Source: Phascolomyces articulosus
Taxonomy: Eukaryota > Mucoromycota > Mucoromycetes > Mucorales > Lichtheimiaceae
Direction of reading: 5' to 3'
Assembly (NCBI GenBank): GCA_025677815.1
Contig: JAIXMP010000016.1
Coordinates: 496,001-560,000, forward strand
Length of the DNA stretch: 64,000 nucleotides
A program made the position numbers and the translations under genes. The notes below the pieces were generated by a model. That model was not told where the DNA came from and made no database searches. It was given only the letters and a program-made list of their open reading frames with translations. Shown here piece by piece: positions 35,801 through 48,300 of this stretch. Within the stretch, counting starts at the first letter, position 1. Each line of letters begins with the position of its first letter.

Positions 35801-36655
35801 ATATTATTTCTTTTTTAACCAAACTAGTTCTGCATGTGGATAATCAATTCACATAAATGTGTGTTGAAGAAGTGAATTTTTTTTTAGCGAGAAGCATTTC
35901 AAGTATTACTCCACGCGGATTGAGTACTTAAACGTACTCCTTCTTACAGTTGGATCGATCTTTCTATTCAACCTTATGGGATCTCAGATAATACACTATT
36001 AAAAGCTGAATTTGGCTACTTCAATAAAAATGGGCCATAAGTTAAGAAATAGGCGAAGTTACTAATAGATTGAGCTACCTAAACGAAGTTGAACTATAGA
36101 GCTTGGGAATCAGTCCATCCCATACAAGCCAGTACCATTTTTTGTCTCCAAAAACAGTTTGCCAACAAATCATTCCAACAAAAAAAAAGCTTCAGTCTAT
36201 AAATGTTTAGCATAGGCCAAACTGTTGTTGTAATGCTTTACACTTCTTAGACCTCTAGCTCGTTCATATGTTAGGTAAAACAACCTATAAGAATGTTCTT
36301 CTCCCAAAGGATTAAAATGTCTGGAGATTGTTTTTGATAAAGGATAATAGTATATGGACGGAACCTTAAATCAAGGAGCTAAAAAAAACCGTCCGGTTTT
36401 TTCTTGGTAAAACCCAAAAGAATTCTCACCAAGATACCTAGGTATAAAATAATATTACCAATTTATGCATAGGAAGCGAGAATTAAGTTGGGTAAATGAA
36501 TGTGGCGTAGTCGTCTATTTGCTTATTTCCAAGTCAACTTTATTCCTAATCCCGCTCGGTTACTGTTGGTGCGTGTGAGGAGAGAGGAGTAATGTTACCG
36601 CAGCAATAAGAAAAAAAAAAAACTGGGTGGCTGCGGAACAAAAAAAAAATATTCA

Positions 36656-36664
36656 TATATAAAG
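36656..36664 (+). promoter_or_regulatory. TATA-like element of the eIF6 gene
   Basis: TATATAAAG lies about 62 bp upstream of the eIF6 start codon, a plausible core-promoter position; a CT/T-rich stretch follows at 36670-36695. Confidence 0.5.
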
Positions 36665-36725
36665 CCAGTCTTTTTGAGTTGCAACTTTTTTTTCCTTACT
36701 TTATAACAAACGCTCTATTTTTATT

Positions 36726-37684
36726 ATGGCTGTCCGTAAGTTATATATTCTATCTATTGTCCATGGCATAATTTCCCATTTTATCTACGATTTTTATCGA
36801 TTCTCATTGTATTTTCTTTGTTTTCTTAGGCGCACAATTTGAAAACAGCAACGAAGTTGGCGTATTCTCTCGCCTTACTAACTCTTACTGTCTTGTGGCA
36901 TTAGGAGGATCAGAAAATTTTTACAGGTAAATAATAATACTATTAGTCATCGATTAAAAGAAAGGGAAAGGAAAGGAAAAAAGTCAGATATATATATATA
37001 TATATATATAAAGAATATAATAACTCATTGATTGATAATTTATATCTATATAGTGTATTTGAAGGTGAATTGGGGGATGTTATTCCGGTCATTCATACAT
37101 CGATTGCCGGCACACGTATTGTCGGACGCTTGACTGCCGGTAACAAGAATGGTTTATTGGTACCTAGCACTACAACCGATCAGGAACTTCAACATTTGCG
37201 CAACTCGTTACCTGAAAAGGTCGCCGTTCAACGTGTAGAAGAACGTCTCTCGGCTTTAGGCAATGTTATTGCCTGTAACGATTATGTCGCCCTTTGCCAC
37301 CCAGATATCGATCGTGAAACAGAAGAAATTATTGCAGATACTTTACAAGTGGAAGTATTCCGTCAAACTGTCGCTGACAATGTCTTGGTGGGTTCTTATT
37401 GTGCTTTGAGCAATCAAGGTGGTTTGGTCCATCCTCGTACTTCTATTCAAGATCAAGATGAATTATCTTCTTTGCTTCAAATTCCTTTGGTTGCTGGTAC
37501 TGTCAACCGTGGTTCAGATGTGATTGGTGCTGGCTGTGTCGTCAATGATTGGTCAGCATTTGCTGGTATGGATACTACTTCGACTGAATTGAGTGTCATT
37601 GAAAGTATCTTCAAGTTACAAGATGCTCAACCTACTGCTATTGTCAACGAACTTCGTGATACCTTGGTCGATACTTACTCATAA
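36726..37684 (+). CDS. TIF6: Translation initiation factor eIF6 (anti-association factor)
   Basis: eIF6 binds the pre-60S subunit, is needed for its nucleolar biogenesis, and blocks premature joining to 40S until released by Efl1/Sdo1. Exon 1 is only 10 nt (36726-36735, ATGGCTGTCC); exon 2 is 36830-36926 and exon 3 is 37054-37684, giving 245 residues, the exact family length. The sequence shows the five-fold pentein repeats: [76 protein letters not shown] and [19 protein letters not shown]. The last exon has a strong codon bias compared with its neighbours, as expected for a highly expressed gene. Confidence 0.97.
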
Positions 37685-37984
37685 ATGATTCGATTTCCCC
37701 CTTGTCGTTCGTTTTTTTTTTCTCTTTTGCTTTTTTTCTCCCTTAACGCTTCATCATTTATAACATTTTAATTACATATATTTATAATATGTCTTTTCTC
37801 TCTAACCTTCATCCCATATACACTACATAGCAAACAATCCAAAAAATCACAAGCATTATTTTCTGTTCTATTCTCCCTCTTCTTTTTTTTGCCACACTTC
37901 TTTTGTAATATACATTATTATTAGATCATTTCACCATGATTAAGAAAAAAAATAAGCAAAATACATTTTTCTGATTCTATCTTT

Positions 37985-40556
37985 CTATTGTTGACGGCTA
38001 CCAAGACGTCTTGCAGCAGAGGATAGACTCAACCCTTTTTGTGTTACAGCATCTAATTGTTGCATAAAACTGATGGTTTTTTTTAACAATGTGAGTGGTT
38101 TTATATATGACGTTATGTTCTTTTTTCTACCAAAAATATCTTACCTAGTTGAATTATGGACACATGTTCCTCCTAGTACAACCCGAACACCTGGAGTGCC
38201 TGCATTTAATTGTGCAATAAAACGTGCTTCTTCAAATGTTGCACCACCAACAATAAATACAATAATATCTTGTGCTCTAATTATCATTGTTAGTTGTATG
38301 ACGTTAAAAATTATATCCCATGTCATAATGATAAAAGCAACCCCCCACTTCTCTCTCTACCTTTCACGAATGCCTGGTGATTGTCCACCAACAAACGGAT
38401 AACTGGATTCTTTCAATCGACCATTAATTAACATATCCAGCGTCTCTCCTAATTGAGGTGTATGTTGTGTGTACACATTTTCAACACCCTTTAATCCTTT
38501 CAATACATTGCGACCACGTGATAAAAATGTTTGGTTTGAAAACAAATCATCATGACGTTGTTCAAAACCGGCATACATCAAAATGGATGCTACCAACTAT
38601 ATTGAAAAGTATGAGTCACTCTCGACCTTTCATATATACTCTGACCTTCTCCTCTCGAAAACACTTACTGCACTCTTCTTTTCATTTACACCAGCTCGAT
38701 CCAACATATCAATCAATTGTTTAATGGCATTGTTAGGTGTTCGTTCATATCGCAGAGCATAAAGTAATACCAATCGTACTTTGGCATCATCTGAAATTTG
38801 GTCGTTTTCAAGCATTTTTTGTACATTCTACGTATATATATGAATAGAGTATCATCGTAGAATTAGTTTTCTTCTTACTTGTTCTCTCTCTCCTATATCA
38901 ATACTTATACATACCTTCAGGTCACTATTATGATTTTCATTACATGCTAAACCTTGTTCCAATTCACTGATTTCAAGTAGATGTTCTTGTGCTACACGTC
39001 GACTCAATTCACTGACAAGAGCAACGTGTTTGGATACATTGCCAGATAATTTACGGAATTCAGGGTATTCTTCCACAAATCGTTTCATGTCAGCAATGGA
39101 TTCAATATTCATATTGGATTTGGTCTTGGATTGATATTCATCCACATATTGTTTGATCGTTGCACCCAAATCACCCAAGTTGAGATACATGGATTTTTTG
39201 AAAAATGGATCTTGGTCTGCTGATAAAACGATTTCCTAATTCATTTGAATGGATATAGTTTTTTTTAAAGCAGGATTAGATTTTAGACCCGTCTTTCTCT
39301 CTTCTAATATATGAAAATAATCACTCTCTTCCGTAGCCAAAACCAATATAAAAGATGGATTATACATACCTTAAGTTCATTACGAACATCTGGGACATTG
39401 GAAAGGTCCACACGACCATGATGAATGCCAATTAAATCATGGACCATCGCTTGATAAGTCCATTGTGACAAGAGTGGCGTGACTGGATCATTACGACGGT
39501 CGAGTATAAGTAAAACTGGTGGGGTATCAGGTCTTCTAAAATCAAATAGTTGTCCTTCACGTTGGATATTTTTCTAAACAGATATCCTTTAGAATAAAAA
39601 AAACAATTATTCCTTTTACAATCATCGTTTCTCTTATAGATGTGTACCTGAACTTCTTGAGCGAGTTGTGTGGCCATTGGACTTGCACTTTCAAAACGAA
39701 TGACAGGTTTTTTCTTTAAACTCAATAATACAGAGCAAATCCCTTTGACGGATTGTTTATACGCATCCGTATTCCAACTTGTAATGGATTCTCCAAAAAG
39801 ATCACGCGCATCCATACCCAAAGAATATAAGTCCGAGTTGATAGCAAGATAATCTCCATAATACTCCTACAAACGTATATTGTCTGTTGTCAGTCCCCCG
39901 TAGAGATAGGTCGTCCATGTCATCCTTTCTCGTCCTTTTTGTTTTTACCTGAACTTCTCGTACTACTTCATGCTCATCGATTTCGGCCAATCGTTCGATA
40001 TCAGATTTATGTAAAGTATTACTGAAATCTAAATTTATTTCGTTTTAATATAACCATCATGTAAACACTTATCTTTTTCCTTTGTCCCTGCTTCTCGTCC
40101 TTCTTATTCCAAAAATCGGTATCCTCCTTCTCCTCATCAGTTATTGTTCTTACAAATATAATAGTCACCATAAGCTGGTTCGCGTAACTCGTCAATCAAG
40201 TATCGTAATGATTCTGATGTTGGACGTAAAAAGCATATGCATTTAAGATGTCGCATTTTATCACGATTACGATTATCAATACGATCGATAAGATAACATT
40301 CTTTGGTAAGTAATAACGATTGCGTTGTGGCTAATGATACAATAGGTGTCTATAAAAAAGAAGGTATGGGTGTTATTATGTAAGGAAGTAGTTGTTGCAT
40401 AATAGACATGCGGAAAAAAAGGGGCCGGCTGATGACATCCAGAAAGGAATAATAATAATAATTTACCGTGTCTGTATCAAGTAAAAGTGCCTTCATACCA
40501 GGCACTTCTTTAATCATTTTGTCCACATAATGTTGGACAGCCTTTACTAAATCCAT
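37985..40556 (-). CDS. VPS45: Vacuolar sorting protein VPS45 (Sec1/Munc18 family)
   Basis: SM protein that binds Tlg2/Pep12-type syntaxins and drives fusion at the trans-Golgi network and endosome. About nine exons on the minus strand from the ATG at 40556 to the TAG at 37985, roughly 560 residues. Matching blocks in order: [21 protein letters not shown] with KALLLDTDT, then [20 protein letters not shown] and [57 protein letters not shown] with [68 protein letters not shown], and the C-terminal [17 protein letters not shown] and GVRVVLGGT. The last exon encodes a Ser/Arg tail. Confidence 0.94.
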
Positions 40557-40922
40557 TATTATTAGAAATTAAGTTGAAATATAAGAAAAAAAGGTGTATT
40601 TAAAAGAATTCCATTCAGCTGCTTTCCAATTTCTTTTTTCCACGTGCCAAGAAAGTTCGTTTTTTCTCGTTTCTATGAGACAGTTGAAAACAATCAGCAT
40701 AGATTAATATATAAAAGATGGCAGGGTTAATTTTTTTATTTGAACTTTGTACAATTTATGAAGGAAAGAAAATAAAAACAGAATAATAATAAGAATGATA
40801 TTTTGAAAAATGCAAATGAAAGAAAAAAAGTGGTGTGATTGTGGATGTGTATTTGAAAAGAAAGTGAATGGTGGGGTATAGTTCATTTTTTTTTTGTGAT
40901 GTATCTTTTTTTAGTATCACTA
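40557..40922. other. Spacer between VPS45 start and Ase1 stop
   Basis: Non-coding and AT-rich; VPS45 promoter and Ase1 3' UTR. Confidence 0.5.
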
Positions 40923-43908
40923 TTAACATGTTGATACTGCAGATACAGATGATGTTTCTATATTAGAAAGTTGTTTTGTAGGTGTAGATGGTTCACGGTG
41001 ATCATCAGATGAATAAGAAAGTGGTTCTTCTAACGCTTGTTCGTGTTCATCATCATCATCTTCACCACTACTACTGCTATTACTTTGACTGTTTTGTTCT
41101 TCTGCTGATAATCCATTCCATTGATTTTCACTATTGGGTGATAGTCGTTGTTGTTGATCTCTGGTAGTGATTGTCGCCGTTGGAGTCGTAGTTGGCGTTG
41201 TTAACGTAGTAGTAGTGGTGGTAGTGTGGTTGTTGGATGTAAGATCTTCCTGCTTTATTTTAACAGCATAAGGGATACGACTTCGTTTATTATTATTGTT
41301 ATTACTATTCATATACTCATGTTTAGGTACTGGTTCAGCAGGTGGTGTAGGTGGCATTAATTTCGAATTAGATAACAATTGTGAAGTGTAGGCTGATTTT
41401 GAAGTTCTTGGAGATGCGAGTTCACTTTTATAAGGCGTGGTTGCTGAACGAGCAGAGGTATAAGATCGACGTTTAGGAGGTGCTTGAGGTTGCGTTGGTG
41501 AAGGGGGACATTTATTTTTAACACCCGTAAGTGATGTGTTCACTGTTGCTGCTGTTGATAGGGATGTATTATTCTGACCTTTCGATGCAGAGGATGAAGA
41601 AGAAGAAGATGTGGTGGCACTGGGTGAGATATTGAGTGAAGTGGTACGTAATTTGGATCGGGATGTTTGTCTTGTTAATGCTGAAGAGGATTGTTTTGGA
41701 TCCGTATTTAAAAACCCAAAAAATGTTTGCATTGCAGCACGATCCGCAATTTCGTCTCGCTAATAATAATGATAATTAAAAAAGGAAAATAAATCGTAAG
41801 AAGAAAAATATATGTAGATATGCAATTTGTATACACCCACACCAAATGAGGATCTTGGTATATATTAAACTTACAAGGGTGTCTAAATATCGACAGTGAT
41901 CATAAATAAAGTATTTGCCTGAAACACGTTCAAATTCTTGAACAGCTTGTACGAGTGAATCATCTAACATGAGAAGTGTAGGGAAACATGTTTTTCTAAA
42001 CTTTTCTTCTTCCACCAACTGGAATGAGGATTGGAATAACCGTTTTGGATTGGAAGCAGTTTTTTCAAAGTCGATCATTTTCTAATGTTGTAAGATTAAG
42101 TATTTTGTTGTGGGTTTTAGAAAAAAAAAAGAAACGCACAAACACCTGAGTCATTCTCGTTCTCTCATACCTGAATAAGTTCTTTGCGTTGTTTCATGAG
42201 TCGAGCTACGGCACTCGCTTTTGGTTGTACTCGTTGTAAGAATTTGATATGTTCATCTACTAGCAAGTGAACCTCGTCCATTGTGTCGGCTATCCATGAG
42301 AACCATTTTTGTAATAAGTAACATAATAAATGAAAAGATTGTATTCCTTTCATTTCTCTCCTATGTTACCTTTTTCATGCAACTTTGCGATAAATTCTGC
42401 ACGTTCTTTTTGTGTTAATAGTGCTTTATCCCATAAATCTTCTAGTTTCTCCCTGAACTGCATAAGAGTTTTTTTTAAAAAAAGAAAAGGGTTTATGTCA
42501 GAGGTTAAATCCCATCAACAATAAGGAGGGCAGAAAATGGGAGTGTTTGTGTGTATAGTACCTTGTCAATATATTCTTCGGCCATTTTCCTAACGACTTC
42601 TTTCAAAGCATCAAATTCATCACGTAACTAAAATTTCATAAAATTAGTGAGATAACTCTATTTATCGATCCTGCATGACTCTTTTTTTTTGGTTTCTACT
42701 GACATATATACCTCTTTCAAATAAGTGCTACTCAAGGAACGACGTATGACGCATCGTCTTTCAATAGGAGTTTTGATTTCCTCATAAATCGTATGAATAC
42801 TCTTTACATATTTATTGTACAATTCTAATCGATGATTATAGATCTTGCTCAACTCGGTTGCTTTTTGTTTTAATAACTCAATCGATTCTGTTGAACGCAA
42901 ATAATTATCATCGACAGCGTTGTAATAAATCCATTGTTCTGTTGATACTGTTGTTGATTCATGTTCGTCGTCGTTAGGATGTTTATTGGTCGCTAAAGAA
43001 AATGTAGGGTCATTGTTATTGTTGCTGTTGTCTGGTAACAAGGACAAGGGTAGCGATGGCAACAGATCCATGCTGAATGTATTGGTATCAACAGGAACGG
43101 TTGAAAATAATCGATTCAGAGCATGATCAATAGTATTGGATTCATCTGGGAAAATATCAAGTGTTGTCCAATAATAATGAATCAGACGTACGGATTCTTC
43201 GAAATCATAACGACGTGTGGCCTAAAATAGTAACTTTTAAGTTTATATTTTGTTTTGTATATATGTATAATTGTTTATGTCTATGTTTTTTTAACACTTT
43301 ACTTGTATATGAAGTAAATCTCGTAAGGCGCAACTGATCTGCAATATAGAAAACAAGGAAGATAGAAAATAATAATAATAAATAAATAATTAAATTTTCG
43401 TTTAACCACTACATCTCCCCCCCTCCAAAATTAAGAGCCTTTTTTTAGGAGTTTCAGGGAATTGGAAAAGGGGGTTTGTTTATAAATGTTAGGTGTAAAA
43501 TATATAAATATGTGTGTATGTGTGAATGTGAATATATAAATTTGGTACACAAACTTCTTCACATATGTTTTAAAACATAACTATTAATAAAGATTGGGCT
43601 TATTTTTGTTTTTAGTTACTAACGTACCGATTGGACAGTTCCCCAACTTAATTCATATTCGTATTCCTATTATAATTGATATAAACATCCTAGTCAGCAA
43701 GGTTGCTTTCTTTATCATTTATCGTCGCATGAATCTATATAAATTGGATTGGCTAGAAATTACCTGATATGGTTTGAATGGATTATATTCTCCCAACTCG
43801 ATTGATAATAAAGTAATTTGGTTTAACCAATCTTTTACGTGTGAACGTCGACTGTAAATTTCCTACGTGTATCAAACATTAATTTGATAGATGAATTTCC
43901 ATGGTAAG

Positions 43909-43948
<40 letters not shown>

Positions 43949-44745
43949 TGAACATTCTCAACGGAAGGGATTTATATATGTATATAATTATGCATACATG
44001 AGTCAGTCTGGAGTCTAATTCAAATAGTGATTTTTGCCGGGCAAAAGTCGGGTGTGACAATGAAGTAAATGGTATCATAGCATCACCAAATAGTCCTTCT
44101 TTACATAAATCGGATGTCAAGATATTTTCTATAGACACTCCCAAGATATTACATGAATAATCAATGTTTTCCTATAATATCATATCATCATCGTCATCAT
44201 CGTTAGTTTATATATTAGAAATAAACGAACGGTGGCATCATCATCATCATCATCATTATATATTCATGCTCATCCTCCTGCTTTTTTTTTTCCTTTGTCG
44301 AGTTCATCTTAACAACTAACTAACACTTTGCTTCCCCCTTTCTTCAAGAGTGTGTAAGCCCCGTTCTTCAAGAAAACCCATCTCACCCCTCTTTCTCTCT
44401 ACTTTCTGAATAACCCCTCCCTATGATCCTATCTCATCATATGTATATAGATCATCTCGACTTCTATTTGAATATCGATATTTTACCATAATATCTTCAA
44501 TGTCAGCACTTAATAATCGTCGTTCAAGTTGTTCATTTTCTATCAATCGATCCAGTTCATAATAAACATACTATAAAATAAACAAACAAATCAAATAAAT
44601 AACAGGTTATATCATGTATGAGTATGATAAATATGAATATTATTTATACCTGTAACTTTTGAGAGACTGTTACGGAATCAAGAGGTGATCCCGTTATAGA
44701 CCAAATATAATTGAGTTTATCAATTTTTGAATGAAGACACTCCAT
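40923..44745 (-). CDS. ASE1: Anaphase spindle elongation protein Ase1/PRC1/MAP65
   Basis: Cross-links antiparallel microtubules in the spindle midzone. About a dozen exons on the minus strand. The start is at 44745 (MECLHSKIDKLNYIWSITG), chosen because the upstream in-frame extension is hydrophobic and not family-like. The N-terminal helical dimerisation/rod region is spread over several short exons. The conserved spectrin-like microtubule-binding domain contains RLMKQRKELIQ, KMIDFEKTASNPKRLFQSS, FQLVEEEKFRKTCFPTLL, and a block reading YFIYDHCRYLDTL then RDEIADR. The C-terminal 270 residues are Ser/Thr/Pro-rich and basic, a likely target of mitotic kinases, with PPTPP and a KRRSYTS stretch. 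One intron contains a (AT)16 run. Confidence 0.9.
43911..43942. repeat. (AT)16 microsatellite in an Ase1 intron
   Basis: A perfect AT dinucleotide run close to the splice donor of this intron. Confidence 0.9.
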
Positions 44746-45351
44746 TAGTTTAATAAATGTTGAATGAATTGATATATTATATGAAAAAGGGGAGGGAGTA
44801 ATTAGGGTAAATGTGTATATATACAAAGCTTTGAGAGAGACTCTCTAAAGAAAAAATAAGAAAAGAGAGAGAAAAGTAAAAAAAAAAGGCAACGAACTTA
44901 TTTTTTTACTGCTAGCCAATACGGAAAAAAAACGACGTTATTTCATTTCATTTCAGGTCTCTCTTGCTGTTGAACTTCACCCCCAAAAATCCTAATAAGT
45001 CACACATTTTCAGGTAACACAGACACACATGCACTACAACAAAATAGAAACATTTTAGCATTAATATATTTCTTGACATATGTACGGTTTTTATCTCAAT
45101 AAAAAGCACGTTGTTCATGTCGTACAGTGATCCTCCGTTGCCACGCGATTTCATTATAGTGTTGTTGTTATGGTTACCAAGAAATACCCCATCCTGACGA
45201 CGACTCATTGTAATTATATATATAATTTATTATTATTAATATTAGGAGTATATATATAGAATTTTTTATGTACAATACGAATGAACAAATGAACGAAAAA
45301 CAATGATGTATCTTATTGTTTTTTTGGCCATCAAAATAATAATTCTTTGTT
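44746..45351. other. Spacer between Ase1 and DDB1 with one small open frame
   Basis: Holds the Ase1 promoter. A minus-strand frame at 44948-45208 begins MSRRQDGVFLGNHNNNTIMK and is low-complexity then hydrophobic. I could not join it to other exons or recognise it, so it is not called as a gene. Confidence 0.35.
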
Positions 45352-48300
45352 TTATGATGTAATTAATTCACGAATGAAACTTTCTAATTCTTGAACATTA
45401 TATCGTAAACCATCCTGACCTTGAATCGATTGTCCTTGAATCACTTTTTGTTTTTCTTGTTCTGATAATTTGAAAAAACTTTCAACAACATCACCATCAA
45501 TAAAGTTTCTCATTTCACTGGCTTTACTTGAATTTTTGAACATTCGCCAACCACGATGATCAAAGTCACCAATGCTTTTGACGACTGATAAGATATTGGT
45601 TTGTGCTGCAGATAAGACAGCATAATCTTGATCCGTCAATGATCGAACCGTACCAATAGCACCATTCGCAGTAGCATAGAGAACTTTGGTAACTGGTGGT
45701 TTATTTTGATTTCGTGGTTTGATCGATTGTGTTAATGATCCTAAAAATTATATATATGTGTGTGTGAGTTTATCTATCGAACTCTTCATCCAGCATGATA
45801 TGTACTTTATGGGTCACAGTTGAAATGTATGTATATATTTCTATATTACCTTCACGGAAACAATTGACTTGATCACCCAAATGATACTCACCCACGATCT
45901 CTAGATGCATAGGTGAGTCGGATTCATCATCTACATCCATATCAGATACTCGGCGTGCAGTAAACAAATTATAAAACGTTTCAGCACCCAAAAAAATATC
46001 ATCTTGTAAAATTTTGACATTGGTCATCCAACAAGGATTATAATCGGCAGCTACTTTTTGGAAAATGGTATTGGATGGATCTTGTAATTTGACAAGGGAC
46101 ATGGAACGAATCATATCACCAACAAGAATAAATTCTCCACGGGTATCAATGCTCAGTGCTTCTACATTGGCATGTAATTTTATATCCAATGCCAATCTAT
46201 TTCCCATTTCTTCATCCAATTTGAGTTTTTCTAGGTAATACAACTGTAATCGAATGGACAAATGTTAATAAAAACGATCTGGTCGTAACCATTCTGTTTA
46301 TATACTAAAAAAAGTGTAACCATATACTTACAGATCCTTCAACAGCCGCAACGATGGATCCCATAAATGGTTTTATACAATACACAACACCAGGTACTTT
46401 GAATGCATCCACTAATTTGTAATCGCCTGTTGAAGAGATATGAAAAGCAAGCACACGACCTGTCAATTGTGTTTCTTCTTCATTATGCGTAATGGCAGTT
46501 CCCACAAACACAAATTCTTGCTCAAGATCATCAATGTAAGCTGTAGTTATACTTTCAATCTGTTCTTGTTCAAGAAGTTCATGTGAATCCAATACTACGT
46601 TTATTTTTACAAAACAGTCATTAGTAAAAGAATGTTTCTTTGATCTCGTCTCTTCCTTTGAAGCGCATTTTCATTTGATTCTTGTATGTACATACCTTGG
46701 AATGTTCTCGCATCAAAGATACGTAACCATCCTTTAGAATATTCAATTCCATTATCTGGATTTCGGATTGTTTTTGAAGTACCAACCGCGATCGTTTTGG
46801 ATTGTTCGTGGTAGGCTAATCGTTGACCCATTTGATTATCCAGTGGGATCTTGGTAAAATGTAATTTACGTACAGGATCTACATTGCCAAAGATCAATTT
46901 ATCACTGGTACAAAGGGCCATACTTTGTCGCATAATAGAACTATCAAATGTTGCACAAGACCGAACATCCTGATATATATATATTTCAATTAATTGCATA
47001 TTCACATAAAACATGAATATTCCCGCCCCGATTTATCAATTTAAATAATAAAAATCTTACTTTAAGGTTGACGGCCGAAAATACTAATTGATTATACTCA
47101 CAACTAATCATAGTTGGATGATCTGAGGCAGCAAATACGCATTTCATGCCATTTTGAGGTATAACATGTAAACTGACAGAATGTGTTCCAAGTGTAATTT
47201 CTTGTCGACTTGATAAGGATCCATCGTTATCAATGTTATAAGAGATCATTTGACCATCACCTAATACCAACATTGGTGAGTCATAATAAATAAAAATCAT
47301 TTTTTAGGGGGCGCCAAATAAAACAAAAATAATATATTTTACCTAGTGTCACCATAAGATAATGGGTCTCGCTTAGATTGACTAATAATACAGAACGTGG
47401 TACTAATTTCTCCGGAAGTGTATCCTTTGCAATGACATGTAGATCGGGCAATCGTACGAGTTGTAAACTTTCTCCACCCCATAAACCGACTGCAAGATAA
47501 TTGGCATGAAATGTTATTGAACCATCATCCAGTGGGTTTATATCCAAACAAGATATTTCATTGTCAAATTCAATTAAACTAAACATCATTGAAATAATAA
47601 CAATGAGATGTGAACCATTTAGCAAATAAATTCAAGTAAGCTGTTCACATATCACCAATTTCAAATTCAATTTTATCTATAGAGACATACCTTTTCTGTA
47701 CCAGGGTATCGCCACTCACTTCAAGATAGACTAAGGTTCCGTTTCCATAAGACAAAACGCATTGAGTAGCATTGGCTGCAGCGACAGTAATGACGTCAGA
47801 TGAGGGAGGTTGCCATTCATTTAATAATCCACTTGTCACTTCACTTTTGAGTAGACGAACACTAGATGGGGTCACTTGAATAAACTTGCCGTCTGATACG
47901 GGTCCTGCCGTTAACGTGGTTTCATTTAATCGCATAGCGGAAAATTGTTCCAATTCTTCCATCACTTTGCCACCTGGTGGGGTATATAACACACGAGTTT
48001 CATGAATAGTTGCAATCACTAAAACATCATCGTGATCCCTATTGATATAAAATTTTTAATTTTTAGATAAATTACCATAATAATAAAGACTATATATAAA
48101 TCTATCTTCTCACACACTTACGCTGATAAACCAGTTTTAAGTGCCCATAGTTTTTTAATACCATGAATTGGAAGTGATGCTTGTTCAATAAATCCAACAC
48201 CTTCTTGTACAACACGTAAAGATCCATTATTGGGTCCTCCAGAACAACACACCATTGTTTGCTATAAACGATAAATATATGTGTGGTCCATTGTCAGATC

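Larger units (their letters stand above)
29386..36725. other. Gene-poor AT-rich region, 7.3 kb
   Basis: The longest gene-free stretch in the window. The part next to Rho1 (29.4-30.1 kb) is its promoter and has two hairpin-forming inverted repeats. From 30.2 to 36.6 kb no open frame shows coding character, no splice-joined exon set makes a recognisable protein, and no tRNA, 5S or U6 sequence was spotted. It may be decayed transposon sequence, but I see no terminal repeats or protein motif to support that. Confidence 0.5.

Noticed and set aside
44948..45208. 86-codon minus-strand open frame beginning MSRRQDG
   Set aside because: Start looks protein-like but the second half is hydrophobic low-complexity and no splice to a recognisable exon was found.
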